This document shows positions 35,445 to 44,386 of a stretch of DNA of 64,000 nucleotides, in pieces; positions within the stretch are counted from its first letter, which is position 1, and every line of letters begins with the position of its first letter. The notes under the pieces were generated by a model, which saw only the letters and a program-made list of their open reading frames with translations, was not told where the DNA came from and did not search any database. The DNA comes from Amycolatopsis sp. 195334CR (GTDB lineage Bacteria; Actinomycetota; Actinomycetes; Mycobacteriales; Pseudonocardiaceae): assembly GCF_017309385.1 (NCBI RefSeq), contig NZ_JAFJMJ010000003.1, positions 992,001 to 1,056,000 of the forward strand, given 5' to 3'. The translations under genes and the position numbers were made by a program.

Positions 35445-36047
35445 GTGACCGGCACAACACACCGCACCCAGGCGGAGCGACGGGCGGCCACCCGGACCGC
35501 CCTGCTCGACGCGACCATCGACTGCCTGGTCGAACTCGGCTACGCCCGCACCTCGGTGCAGGAGATCTGCGCCAGGGCCGGGGTGTCGAAGGGCGCCGTG
35601 CAGCACCACTTCTCGGCCAAGGCGGAGCTGATGGCCGCCGCCGTGGAGCACCTGACGAACCGGCTGAAGTCCGAGCTGGCCGCCTCGCTGACCCGGCTGC
35701 CCTCGGGCGCGGACGGCATCCCGGCGGCGATCGACCTGCTCTGGGAGGGCTACTCGGGCACGCTGGCCACCGCGGTCACCGAACTCTGGGTGGCCGCACG
35801 CACCGACGACGAACTGCGCGCGGCGATCCGGCCGGTGGACCGGGCACTGGGCCGCTCCACCCTGGAGCAGATCTCGACGGTGGCCGGTGACCTGCCGCAG
35901 GACCGCGCCGAAGTGCTGTTCTGGCTCACCGTCAACCTGACCAGGGGCCTGGCGCTGGACGCGGAGCTGGGCGGGGATCCCAAGCGGCGCAAGCAGTTGC
36001 TCGACGAGTGGAAGCGGATCGCGGTGCTGTTGTACGGGCACGGTTAG
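35445..36047 (+). CDS. TetR-family regulator
   Basis: Regulator of 200 residues. The helix-turn-helix is at ~15-60 (RTSVQEICARAGVSKGAVQHHFSAKAELM, broken here for description as ARAGVSKGAVQHHF). The C-terminal domain is all-alpha. GTG start. Divergent from the acyl-CoA dehydrogenase/racemase pair, with a repeated CGGAATGTA in between, so it probably represses them in response to an acyl-CoA; this is inferred from arrangement only. Confidence 0.88.
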   Translation: MTGTTHRTQAERRAATRTALLDATIDCLVELGYARTSVQEICARAGVSKGAVQHHFSAKAELMAAAVEHLTNRLKSELAASLTRLPSGADGIPAAIDLLWEGYSGTLATAVTELWVAARTDDELRAAIRPVDRALGRSTLEQISTVAGDLPQDRAEVLFWLTVNLTRGLALDAELGGDPKRRKQLLDEWKRIAVLLYGHG

Positions 36048-36126
36048 GTCTCGAAGGTCGCGGTCCGGCTACGCTCCGGCAGGTTTCCCGCGATGGTGAG
36101 GACGTCCCCAGGATGAGGAGTCCTCG

Positions 36127-37044
36127 ATGACCGCAGGCGCGGCCCCACCGCAGTTCCCGCCGTACCACCAGCCACCACCACCCCCGCCGCGACGCCCCGG
36201 AGTGCACGGGTTCTCGGTGGCGGCGGGCGTGCTCGCACTGGTGGCCGCCGGACTGCTGATCTTCGGCAGTTTCCTGCCGTACCTGGAATACGTGGTGGTC
36301 AACGACGGCGAACAGGCCTTCTCCCAGCAGACCACCGGCTGGGAGTGGATCATGGAGTCGTCCGACGACGACGGCCCGTCCCTCGCCCAGGCCGAAGGGG
36401 CGCACCCGCCGCGGTTCGGCATCGTGCTCACCGTCGCCGCCGCGGTCCTGCTGATCGGCGCGTTCGTCACCGTCGCTTCGGCCGGTCGTGGCGCGAGCGC
36501 CGGGGTGCGCGCGGGTTCGCGCCTGCTGCTCAGCACCGCGACCGCGGCCGCCGCGGTCGCGGTGTGGATGGTCGCGCTGACCGCGTCGGGCATGGAAAGC
36601 ATGGCCGTGGTGGACGAAGAGAGCAGCTCGTTCCGGACCGTGTACAACCTCGGCACCGGGTTGTGGGTGCTGATCTGCGGTGGCGGCACGGCACTGCTCG
36701 CACTACTGGTCTCCTGGCTGCCCAACCCCGATCGGCGGGTGGCGGCGGGTCCGGTGCCCGGCGTGCAGATGTACGTGGAGCCGAGGACGCCGCCGCACGG
36801 TTTCGCGCCGCCGATGGCGCCGCCGCCGCACGCACCGCCACCCGGACCAGCTGGACCGCCCGCGCCGCCGGCGCCCGAGCCGTACATCTCGCCGTTCACC
36901 CAGGTGGCGCCGACCGAATCGCTGGCCGCGGAACCGGCGGCGGAGACTCCCCCGAAAGAGGCGGAAGAGGCGGAAAAACCCGTCGCAGCCGAGCCGGACC
37001 AGGAGCAGGACCCGGAGAAGGACAAGGCCAAACCGGCCGAGTAG
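36127..37044 (+). CDS. Pro-rich membrane protein of unknown function
   Basis: Protein of 305 residues. Short Pro/His-rich N-terminus (~1-25), four predicted membrane helices (~30-50, 98-118, 135-155, 175-195), and a long C-terminal cytoplasmic or external tail (~205-305) rich in Pro, then Glu/Lys (EEAEKPVAAEPDQEQDPEKD). A loop of ~45 residues after helix 1 (EYVVVNDGEQAFSQQTTGWE) is the main soluble part. No family recognised. AGGAG lies eight bases ahead of ATG. A strong palindromic terminator follows. Confidence 0.75.
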   Translation: MTAGAAPPQFPPYHQPPPPPPRRPGVHGFSVAAGVLALVAAGLLIFGSFLPYLEYVVVNDGEQAFSQQTTGWEWIMESSDDDGPSLAQAEGAHPPRFGIVLTVAAAVLLIGAFVTVASAGRGASAGVRAGSRLLLSTATAAAAVAVWMVALTASGMESMAVVDEESSSFRTVYNLGTGLWVLICGGGTALLALLVSWLPNPDRRVAAGPVPGVQMYVEPRTPPHGFAPPMAPPPHAPPPGPAGPPAPPAPEPYISPFTQVAPTESLAAEPAAETPPKEAEEAEKPVAAEPDQEQDPEKDKAKPAE

Positions 37045-37055
37045 TGGCCCTCGCT

Positions 37056-37090
37056 GCCATGAACGGTCCACCGGGTGGACCGTTCATGGC
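37056..37090 (+). terminator. Palindromic terminator after the Pro-rich membrane protein
   Basis: A 17-base perfect inverted repeat (GCCATGAACGGTCCACC and its complement) centred at 37073, 12 bases past the stop. Not related in sequence to families A or B. Confidence 0.7.
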
Positions 37091-37105
37091 ACCCGCGTTC
37101 AGAGT

Positions 37106-37126
37106 AACGTGAGGCGGTTTCACGTT
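37106..37126. promoter_or_regulatory. Inverted repeat upstream of SSADH
   Basis: AACGTGA (37106-37112) and TCACGTT (37120-37126), seven-base spacer, 64 bases ahead of the SSADH start. Flanking GTA and TAC extend the dyad with a one-base shift. Candidate operator of an unlinked regulator. Confidence 0.5.
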
Positions 37127-37189
37127 CTACGGTTCGTACCGTCGGTATGCTGTACTGACGAGTAACCTCGCCACGGAACGGAGCCGCTC

Positions 37190-38800
37190 ATGACCAGCAC
37201 CACGCCCGCGCCCACCGGTCAGCAGTCCTCCCGGCCGAGCACCGTGGGCGGCGTGGTCGGCGCGCCTTCGGCCGCGCGGGCGGCGCAGCTGGTCCGCCGG
37301 GCCACCGGCGGGGCCGACCGGGCGCCCGCCGAGATCACCTCGCCGTTCACCGGCCTGATCACCGCGGCGCTGCCCCAGGCGGACGACACCGAGGCCCGCA
37401 CCGCCTTCGCCGCGGCCAGGGAGGCGCAGCGCGCCTGGGCGGCGGTGCCGGTGGCGGAACGCCAGCGCATCCTCATCCGCCTGCACGACCTGCTGCTCGA
37501 ACGCCAGGACGAGGCGCTCGACCTGGTCCAGGTCGAGGCGGGCAAGGCCAGGATGGACGCCTTCGACGAGGTCAGCGGCTCGGCGCTGGTCGCGGCCTAC
37601 TACGGCAAGCACAGCGCGCGCATCCTGTCCCCGCGCCGCGCCGCCGGGGTGATCCCGGTGCTCACCAAGGCGGGTGAGATCCGGCACCCGAAGGGCGTGA
37701 TCGGGGTGATCACCCCGTGGAACTACCCGCTCGCGCTGACCGCGATGGACGTGCTGCCCGCGCTGGCGGCGGGCAACACCGTGGTGCAGAAGCCGGACAA
37801 CCAGACCGCGTTGTCCGCGCTCTGGCTGCACGAACTCGCCGAGGAAGCCGGGCTCCCCGCCGGGGTGTGGCAGATCGTGCTCGGCCGCGGTTCGGCGATC
37901 GGCGACGCGCTGGTCGAGGAGTCCGACTACCTCTGCTTCACCGGGTCCACGCCGACCGGCAAACGGCTGGCCGAGCAGGTCGCCGGCCGGCTGACCGGGT
38001 ACTCGCTCGAACTCGGCGGCAAGAACCCGATGATCGTGCTGCCGGACGCGAACCCGGCCAAGGCCGCCGCCGGCGCGGTCACCGCCTGCTTCTCCTCGGC
38101 CGGGCAGCTGTGCGTCTCGGTCGAGCGGATCTACGTCCACGAGAGCATTCGCGAGGAGTTCACCAAGGCCTTCGTGGCGAAGACCGAGGCGCTGCGGCTC
38201 GGCGCGAAGCTCGACCACTCCGCCGACATGGGCTCGCTGACCTCCGACAGCCAGCTCGCCACCGTCTCGGCGCACGTCGAGGACGCGAAGGCGAACGGCG
38301 CGACCGTGCTCACCGGCGGGCACGCACGGCCCGATCTCGGCCCGCTGTTCTACGCGCCGACCGTGCTCACCGACGTCACCCCGGCCGCGAAGCTGTTCGC
38401 CGAGGAGACCTTCGGCCCGGTGGTGGCGGTCTACGGCTACACCGAGATCGACGACGCGGTGGACCGCGCGAACGACACCGTCTACGGCCTCAACGCGAGC
38501 GTGTGGTGCCGCGACACCCGGGCGGGCGCGGCCGTGGCCGCCCGGCTGAAGGCGGGCACGGTCAACGTGAACGAGGGTTACGCGGCCACCTTCGGCAGCG
38601 TCGGCGTGCCGATGGGCGGGATGAAGGAGTCCGGGTTCGGCCGCCGCAACGGCGCCGAGGGGCTGCTCAAGTACACCGAGGCGCAGTCGATCGCGGTGCA
38701 GCGCGGGCTCAAGCTGCGGCCGTTCCGCGGTCTGCCGCCGAAGCTCTGGGTGAAGAGCATGACCTCGAGCATGAAAGCCTTGCGTCGCCTGCCCCGCTGA
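37190..38800 (+). CDS. gabD2: Succinate-semialdehyde dehydrogenase, GabD2-like
   Basis: Aldehyde dehydrogenase superfamily enzyme of 536 residues; oxidises succinate semialdehyde to succinate with NADP+. Seen: WNYPLALTAMDVLPALAAGN (cofactor domain), FTGSTPTGKRLAEQVAGR, active-site Glu in YSLELGGKNPMIV, and active-site Cys in FSSAGQLCVSVERIY. C-terminal PMGGMKESGFGRRNGAEGLL is also typical. Length and motifs resemble mycobacterial GabD2 (Rv1731). The nitrilase follows 14 bases after the stop and is probably co-transcribed. A general aliphatic aldehyde role is the alternative. Confidence 0.88.
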   Translation: MTSTTPAPTGQQSSRPSTVGGVVGAPSAARAAQLVRRATGGADRAPAEITSPFTGLITAALPQADDTEARTAFAAAREAQRAWAAVPVAERQRILIRLHDLLLERQDEALDLVQVEAGKARMDAFDEVSGSALVAAYYGKHSARILSPRRAAGVIPVLTKAGEIRHPKGVIGVITPWNYPLALTAMDVLPALAAGNTVVQKPDNQTALSALWLHELAEEAGLPAGVWQIVLGRGSAIGDALVEESDYLCFTGSTPTGKRLAEQVAGRLTGYSLELGGKNPMIVLPDANPAKAAAGAVTACFSSAGQLCVSVERIYVHESIREEFTKAFVAKTEALRLGAKLDHSADMGSLTSDSQLATVSAHVEDAKANGATVLTGGHARPDLGPLFYAPTVLTDVTPAAKLFAEETFGPVVAVYGYTEIDDAVDRANDTVYGLNASVWCRDTRAGAAVAARLKAGTVNVNEGYAATFGSVGVPMGGMKESGFGRRNGAEGLLKYTEAQSIAVQRGLKLRPFRGLPPKLWVKSMTSSMKALRRLPR

Positions 38801-38814
38801 CGCCAGGAGGTCCG

Positions 38815-39660
38815 ATGCCCGAAGCCACCGTCTCGGCGCTGCAGCTCGCGGCGAGCCGGGACACCCGGACCACGCTGGACCGGATTCTCGGCTACGAGGC
38901 GGAAATCCGGGGTTCGGACGTGGTGGTGCTGCCCGAGGCCGTGCTCGGCGGTTATCCCGCCGCCGGGCTGAGCGGCGAGCGGTTCACCCGGTACTTCGAG
39001 CAGGCCGTCGAGGTACCGGGGCCGGAGATCGACGAGCTGGCCGGGTTGTCCGCGCGCACCGGGGCGACGCTCGTGGTGGGCGTGGTCGAGCGCGACGGGT
39101 CCACTTTGTACTGCACGGCGGTGTTCCTCGACCCGGTGACCGGGTACGCGGGCAAGCACCGCAAGCTGGTGCCGACCATGCGGGAACGCCTGGTGTGGGG
39201 CCGCGGTGACGGTTCGACGCTGCCGGTGGTGCCCACCGCGGCCGGGCTCGCCGGGGCCGCGCTGTGCTGGGAGAACTACCTGCCGCTGCTGCGCGCGGCC
39301 ATGTACGCCAAGGGGATCCGCGTCTGGTGTGCGCCCACTGTGGACGATCGTGAGGTCTGGCGCTCGACCGTGCGGCACATCGCCGCCGAAGGGCGTTGCT
39401 TCGTGGTCAGCGCCTGTCCGTACGACCCCGAGGGGGACGACCCGTTCGCCGGGGGCAGCCTGATCGCCGGGCCGTCGGGTGACGTTCTCGCGGGCCCGCT
39501 GCTCGACGCCGAAGGCCTGGTCACCGCGAAGATCGACCCGGACGAGACGATCGCCTCACGCGTCGAGCTCGACGTGTCCGGCCACTACTCGCGGCCGGAC
39601 GTGTTTTCCCTGACGGTGGACGAAACCCCGCGTCCCGGCGTCACCTTCCACCGCGACTAG
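38815..39660 (+). CDS. Carbon-nitrogen hydrolase, nitrilase superfamily
   Basis: Enzyme of 281 residues. The complete Glu-Lys-Cys triad is visible: VVLPEAVLGGYP (Glu ~41), KHRKLVPT (Lys) and ALCWENYLPLLRA (Cys). The CWEN context is that of true nitrilases (branch 1) more than of amidases. AGGAGG is five bases ahead of the ATG. Directly after the SSADH gene: together they could turn a nitrile- or amide-containing compound to a carboxylate, but no substrate is implied by sequence. Converges on the LAL regulator with a four-base overlap. Confidence 0.88.
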   Translation: MPEATVSALQLAASRDTRTTLDRILGYEAEIRGSDVVVLPEAVLGGYPAAGLSGERFTRYFEQAVEVPGPEIDELAGLSARTGATLVVGVVERDGSTLYCTAVFLDPVTGYAGKHRKLVPTMRERLVWGRGDGSTLPVVPTAAGLAGAALCWENYLPLLRAAMYAKGIRVWCAPTVDDREVWRSTVRHIAAEGRCFVVSACPYDPEGDDPFAGGSLIAGPSGDVLAGPLLDAEGLVTAKIDPDETIASRVELDVSGHYSRPDVFSLTVDETPRPGVTFHRD

Positions 39661-42659
39661 GCGCTCAGCAGACCGCGGTCCTTGGCGATCGCGACGGCTT
39701 CGGCACGGCGGCTCGCGCCGAGCTTCGCCATCACGCGGGACAGGTGCACGCTCACCGTTTTCTCGCTGATGTACAGCTCTTCGCCGACCTGCCGGTTCGT
39801 CCGGCCCAGCGCCACCCGCTCCAGCACCGCGCGCTCGCGCTCGGTCAGCGGGTCCACCACGTCCCGCCGCGGTGCCTGGCCGGGCAGCTCGATCCGGGCG
39901 CGGTGGGCGAGCTCGCGAATGCTGTCACCGAGCGGTTTCGCACCGAGCCGTTCGGAAACCTCGTACGCCTTCAGCAGTTCCGCCGCGGCGAGTTCGGCGT
40001 CGGCGGCTTCGCCGGTGCTCAGCAAGGCGGTCGCGTACCGCTGCCGCGCGCCGGCCTGCTCGTAGACGGCGCCGTACCCGAATTCGGCCACCACCGCCGC
40101 CCAGGCCGCCGCGTCGAACCGGCCGTGCAGTTCCGGTGCCTCGGCCGCCAGCCGCGCGGCCCAGGCCCGGCCTTCCGGGCCCATCGTGCCCGACCGCGGT
40201 TTGCCGTGGTCGAGGCAGGCACGGCCGTGCGCCAGCAGTTCCTCGCCCTTGGCCACCGCCTCGGCCTCGGCTTCGGCGTCCCCGCGCACCCTCGCCGCCG
40301 CGGCCAGCGCCGAACAGGCACGCAGGGCCAGCGCCACCATGCGCACCCCGCCGAGCAGCCACGGCTCGAACTCCTCCAGCTTCTGGAGCACCTCGTCGGC
40401 GCGGCGCACCGCCTCGGCGTGGTCCCCGCGCCAGCACGCGACCTCGATGCCCACGGCCCCGCCCGCGATGGCGATCTGGATGTCCGAACGCCACTCCGCG
40501 CGCAGGCTCTCGACCAGCTTCTCCGCTTCGGCGAGCCGTCCCCGCGCGGCCACCAGGTACACCCAGGACGCGGTCATCCTGGCCGCCACCGCACTGGACA
40601 CCCCGCGCTGCGGGCGCCCGTCCTCGGTCGGCCAGTCCCCGGTGGCGTAGCGCAGGTACAGGTGCCGGGCGCGCGCCTCCAGGCCGAACGAACTCCAGGT
40701 GAGCCCGTTTTCCTTGGCGAAATCGGAACTTTCCTGGTAGGCGGCGAGCGCCTTGTCCATTTCGGACAGATCCTCGTAGCTGGCCGCGAGGAAGTAGCGG
40801 GCCCGCAGCTGGACGTTGAGCGCGCCCGCCTGCTCCGCCTTGCGCCGGGCCTGGCGCAACCGGTCGCGGGCCTCCTCGATGTGCCCCTCGGCCTCGGCGA
40901 GCGCGCCGAGCGTGACCAGCGCGTCGGCCTCGGCCCCGTTCGCACCGACCGCGCGGGCGTCGGCCACCGCGCTCTGCGCGCTCCACAGCGCGTCGGCGAT
41001 CTTGTCCTCACCGCGCTGGATGATCGCCCTGGTGGCGAGCACCCAGGCACGCGTGCTCGAGGCGGGCAGGTGCTCGACCAGTTCCCAGGCCTTGGCGATC
41101 GCCTCCACCGACTCGTCCCACGAGCCGTCCATCGCGCCGAGGACCTGCGCCAGCCGCCGCCACAGCATGGCCGCGCGCTCGGCGGGCACGCCGTCGTGGA
41201 GCGCCTCGACCGCACTGCGGGCGTAGGCGATCGCGCGCTCGGGTTCACCGGAGGTCCCGGCGAAGTAGGAGGCGTTGCTGAGCAGCTTGATCTCGTCGAC
41301 CCCGTCGGGCCGGTCGCCTTCCGGCACCGCGTCCCAGATCGCCAGCGCCTGCTCGGTGTGCTTCAGCGCGGACGCCGGCGCGCCGAGTTCGTCGGCCTCG
41401 GTGGCCGCGCGCTTGGACGCGGCCAGCGCGGTGGGCAGGTCGTTGCTCTCCAGGCTGTGGTAGGCCAGCAACGCGTCCCCACCCCGGGTTTCCGGGTTGC
41501 GGCGCAGGCGGTCGGCGTACTGGGCGTGGGTGCGCGTGCGCTCGCCGGGCAGCAGGTCGCCGTAGACCGCTTCGCGCAGCAGCGCGTGCCGGAACAGGTA
41601 GAACTTCTTGTCCACCACCAGGACGTGGTGCTGCACGGCTTCGCGCAACGCCTCGTCCAGCGCGAGTTCGTCCAACCCGGACAGGTCGTTGAGCACGGCA
41701 TGCGAGACCCCGCCGTTGGCCACCGAGATCAGCCGCAGCACTCGCCGCGTCTCCGCGGACAGCCGCTCCACCCTGGACAGCAGCACCTCGGCCAGCCCGA
41801 TCGGCAGCTCCGCCTCGTCGGTGCAGGAGGCGATCAGCTCCTCCAGGAAGAACGGGTTGCCCTGCGACCGCTCGATCACCCCGGACATCACCTCGGGGGT
41901 CAGCGTCGCCTCGGCCAGCGCGGTGACGAACTGGCGGGCGTCGGCGTCGCTGAACGGCGGCAGCTCGATCCGCTCCACGCTGGCCAGCCGCACCAGCTCG
42001 GACAGCACCGGCCGGAGCGGGTGCCGCCGGTGCACGTCCTCCTCGCGGTAGCTGGCCACCACCAGCAGCCGCTGCGCGCGCAGCCGGGACAGCAGGAAGG
42101 AGAACAGGTTGCGGGTGGAGCCGTCGGCCCAGTGCAGGTCCTCCAGCAGCAGCACCACCGGCGTGTGCTCGGACAGGTCGGTGAGCAGGCCCAGCACCGC
42201 GTCGAACAACTGCAGCTGGCCGAGGTCGCGCTCGGCCCGGACCGGTCCCCTGGTCTCGTGGTCGCCCGCGGACACCGGGGTGTGCTCCGCGCTCGGCGGC
42301 AGCACGGTGCCCAGCTGCGGCAGCAGCCTGGCGAGCGCGTGGCGCACGCGCAGCGCGTCGGCCACCGCGCTGTCCCCCGAGGTGGCCAGCGGGGTGAGCG
42401 CCTCGGCGAAGGGCAGGTAGGGCAGGCCGCCCTCGCGCACGTCCAGGCAGCGGCCGGTGAGCACCAGCGCACCCCGGCCGGCGGCGTGTTCGGCCAGTTC
42501 CGTCAGCACGCGGGTCTTGCCGACCCCCGCGTCCCCCGACAGCAGGACGGCGCCGGCTTCGTTGCGCTCGGCACGGGCGAGCGCGGCACGAAGCCGGCGC
42601 ATTTCACTGGTCCGCGCGACGAGCGGGATTCCGGATCCGAGACGGGGCACGGTGTGCAT
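39657..42659 (-). CDS. LAL-type LuxR-family ATP-binding regulator
   Basis: Large transcriptional activator of 1000 residues. N-terminal AAA/STAND ATPase: Walker A SGDAGVGKTRVL (~42), Walker B VVLLLEDLHWADGST (~165-180). Middle ~400-900 is helical TPR-like (LAIWDAVPEG ... AYARSAVEALHDG). C-terminal LuxR/NarL helix-turn-helix at ~935-1000 (LTERERAVLERVALGRTNRQ, then GEELYISEKTVSVHLSRVM). Known: LAL proteins respond to inducer and ATP, often pathway-specific activators. No biosynthetic cluster is next to it; the nitrilase/SSADH pair converges on it and is not an obvious target. Confidence 0.92.
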   Translation of the reverse strand: MHTVPRLGSGIPLVARTSEMRRLRAALARAERNEAGAVLLSGDAGVGKTRVLTELAEHAAGRGALVLTGRCLDVREGGLPYLPFAEALTPLATSGDSAVADALRVRHALARLLPQLGTVLPPSAEHTPVSAGDHETRGPVRAERDLGQLQLFDAVLGLLTDLSEHTPVVLLLEDLHWADGSTRNLFSFLLSRLRAQRLLVVASYREEDVHRRHPLRPVLSELVRLASVERIELPPFSDADARQFVTALAEATLTPEVMSGVIERSQGNPFFLEELIASCTDEAELPIGLAEVLLSRVERLSAETRRVLRLISVANGGVSHAVLNDLSGLDELALDEALREAVQHHVLVVDKKFYLFRHALLREAVYGDLLPGERTRTHAQYADRLRRNPETRGGDALLAYHSLESNDLPTALAASKRAATEADELGAPASALKHTEQALAIWDAVPEGDRPDGVDEIKLLSNASYFAGTSGEPERAIAYARSAVEALHDGVPAERAAMLWRRLAQVLGAMDGSWDESVEAIAKAWELVEHLPASSTRAWVLATRAIIQRGEDKIADALWSAQSAVADARAVGANGAEADALVTLGALAEAEGHIEEARDRLRQARRKAEQAGALNVQLRARYFLAASYEDLSEMDKALAAYQESSDFAKENGLTWSSFGLEARARHLYLRYATGDWPTEDGRPQRGVSSAVAARMTASWVYLVAARGRLAEAEKLVESLRAEWRSDIQIAIAGGAVGIEVACWRGDHAEAVRRADEVLQKLEEFEPWLLGGVRMVALALRACSALAAAARVRGDAEAEAEAVAKGEELLAHGRACLDHGKPRSGTMGPEGRAWAARLAAEAPELHGRFDAAAWAAVVAEFGYGAVYEQAGARQRYATALLSTGEAADAELAAAELLKAYEVSERLGAKPLGDSIRELAHRARIELPGQAPRRDVVDPLTERERAVLERVALGRTNRQVGEELYISEKTVSVHLSRVMAKLGASRRAEAVAIAKDRGLLSA

Positions 42660-42728
42660 TCTTGCCTACCCGTGGTCCGGGAGCCCTGCGGTTTTCGCTC
42701 GTGGCGCACCCGCTGTGACGCACATGGC

Positions 42729-42914
42729 TCACGCGGCCTTGTCGTGCGCCCCGTCCCGTTGCCGCGGTATGTGCACCTGGGGCTTGTTCCCCCGCATCCA
42801 GCGGAACGCCCGGCTGCCGCGGACGACCCTGGTCAGCCTGCCCGCGCGGTACAGCTCGTCGTTGCGGTAGGCGACCTCGGCCTGCACGGCGTCCCACATC
42901 CAGTCGGTCCTCAT
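42729..42914 (-). CDS. Small basic hypothetical protein, 61 residues
   Basis: Reads MRTDWMWDAVQAEVAYRNDE onward; Arg-rich, with a Trp/Tyr-rich N-terminal helix and the end RQRDGAHDKAA. The ATG at 42914 has GAGGAG nine bases ahead, a strong site. It recalls the short proteins that I know to be widespread in Pseudonocardiaceae, but I cannot name a family. It lies upstream of and in the same direction as the LAL regulator. Confidence 0.65.
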   Translation of the reverse strand: MRTDWMWDAVQAEVAYRNDELYRAGRLTRVVRGSRAFRWMRGNKPQVHIPRQRDGAHDKAA

Positions 42915-43015
42915 GGTCCGTCTCCTCTGTCGATCCCGGTCTCTTCTGCCGAGTCTCAGAGTCGTGCTGAGGGGTCCGCCGGTGCATCGGGCGATCACGC
43001 AGTCCGGACGTGCGT

Positions 43016-43063
43016 CGGCCCCTTACTCCCGTGTCTCGCCTGCGCGACGGGGGTAAGGGGCCG
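43016..43063 (-). terminator. Terminator hairpin after the DUF397 gene
   Basis: Arms CGGCCCCTTACTCCCGT (43016-43032) and its complement (43047-43063), one G-T pair, 14-base loop; 12 bases past the DUF397 stop. Confidence 0.75.
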
Positions 43064-43074
43064 AGGTGGCTGAC

Positions 43075-43281
43075 TCAGCTGGGGTCGAGGCTGCCGGCGC
43101 GCGTGGCGTCCAGCAGCCCCTGCCAGCCCCGGGAGCTGAAGGAGAGCAGACCGCCCTCGACGTCCTTCGAGTCGCGGACGGCCGCGCCGTCACGGGTGAA
43201 TGCGATTTCGACGCAGTCATTGCCACCACCGCTGTGGCTGCTCTTGCGCCATCGGGTCAGGAATACAGGGTTCTCGGACAT
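43075..43281 (-). CDS. DUF397 protein
   Basis: Protein of 68 residues with the full DUF397 pattern: WRKSSHSGGGNDCVEIA, VRDSKD and a terminal SFSSRGWQGLLDA. ATG 43281 follows AAGGAG by eight bases; the GTG at 43290 is inside that spacing. It sits 12 bases downstream of an XRE-DUF5753 gene. Known: such pairs (related to BldB/WhiJ and the Scr1/Scr2 sets of Streptomyces) act as regulator with a small partner that can oppose it, similar to a toxin-antitoxin unit. Confidence 0.92.
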   Translation of the reverse strand: MSENPVFLTRWRKSSHSGGGNDCVEIAFTRDGAAVRDSKDVEGGLLSFSSRGWQGLLDATRAGSLDPS

Positions 43282-43293
43282 GGTCCCCACTCC

Positions 43294-44205
43294 TTACTTC
43301 GCTTGCTCCGCACCGAGCCGCTCGGCCGACTCGGCGATCAGTTCGACCGAGTCATCCGGTTTCAAGGCAGTGGCGCGCAGGTGATCGAACATGAGGGTAT
43401 AGCGGCGCACATCATCCGGCATCTCCAGGTAAAGGCCGCTGGAAGTGCTGTCCACGTAAACTACGTCCGGATCTGCCTGCTCCGGAAAACCGAGGATGAG
43501 AAACGGTCCCTCCATTCCCGGATGAGCACCCGCACCGAACGGCACCACCTGGAGCGTCACGTGCGGCAGTCGCGCGACCTCGAGCAACCGGGAAACCTGT
43601 TCCGCCATCACTTCGCACCCGCCGACGCGCCGGTGCAGCACCGCCTCGTCGATCACCGCCCAGTACTCCGGCGGGGCCGGATCGGTGAGCAGTTCCTGGC
43701 GGGCCATCCGCGCCGCCACCCGGCGCTTGAGCTCGGTCTCGTCCGCGTCCGGGCGCAGTGCGCGAATCACCGTCCGCGCGTAGCGCTCGGTCTGCAGCAG
43801 ACCCGGTACCAGCAGCGCCTGGTAGGCCCGCAGCGAACTGGCATCGGCTTCCAGTCCGACGAAGGTACCGGTGAAGACCTCGTTGTAGGCGTGCCACCAC
43901 CCGCGCTTGCGCGCCTCCCTGGCGAGCTGGACCAGCGCCTCGCGCTCGTCGCCCATCAGGCCGTACAGCTCCAGCATGTCCCGGACGTCGCGCGGGGTGA
44001 CGCCGACGTGCCCGGTCTCGATGCGACTGATCTTCGACGCGGAGCACTCGAGCTTCTCGCCCACCTCGTCGATGGTCAGCTCGGCGGCCTCGCGAAGCCG
44101 GCGCAGTTCCCCGGCCAGCCGCCGACGGCGCACCGTCGGCCCCTGCCCTCGCGCCACTGCCCCACCTCCGCTGTGTTCCTCGCTTGCCGATGTCCCTGTT
44201 GCCAT
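43294..44205 (-). CDS. XRE-family regulator with DUF5753
   Basis: Regulator of 303 residues. The N-terminal helix-turn-helix (~28-85: LRRLREAAELTIDEVGEKL, CSASKISRIETGHVGVTPRD) is followed by DUF5753 (~110-290: YQALLVPGLLQTERYARTVI, RQELLTDPAPPEYWAVIDEA, GMEGPFLILGF). Known: in WhiJ-type pairs it controls the DUF397 partner and developmental genes. Divergent from a 122-residue gene at 44387, with 181 bases between. Confidence 0.93.
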   Translation of the reverse strand: MATGTSASEEHSGGGAVARGQGPTVRRRRLAGELRRLREAAELTIDEVGEKLECSASKISRIETGHVGVTPRDVRDMLELYGLMGDEREALVQLAREARKRGWWHAYNEVFTGTFVGLEADASSLRAYQALLVPGLLQTERYARTVIRALRPDADETELKRRVAARMARQELLTDPAPPEYWAVIDEAVLHRRVGGCEVMAEQVSRLLEVARLPHVTLQVVPFGAGAHPGMEGPFLILGFPEQADPDVVYVDSTSSGLYLEMPDDVRRYTLMFDHLRATALKPDDSVELIAESAERLGAEQAK

Positions 44206-44386
44206 ATCTAACCAGCCGCCCAGACTCGCCGTGATGAATTGACTACTTCAATTTCGCCCGCGTCCCCAGATGGTGGACTGCAAATTGCACATTGCCGTTG
44301 TACGCTCGCAGTGTGCTCCATTTTCCGGCCGGGAGCCAGTACATCGGGCAAAATTCGGAGAGGTCCACTTCCGGGGAGGAGCGGGT

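Noticed and set aside
39657..42659. Pathway-specific activator of a biosynthetic cluster
   Set aside because: No polyketide, peptide or terpene synthase genes anywhere in the window.
40000..43073. Plus-strand open frame of over 1000 codons opposite the LAL regulator
   Set aside because: Low-complexity Arg/Gly/His translation; shadow.
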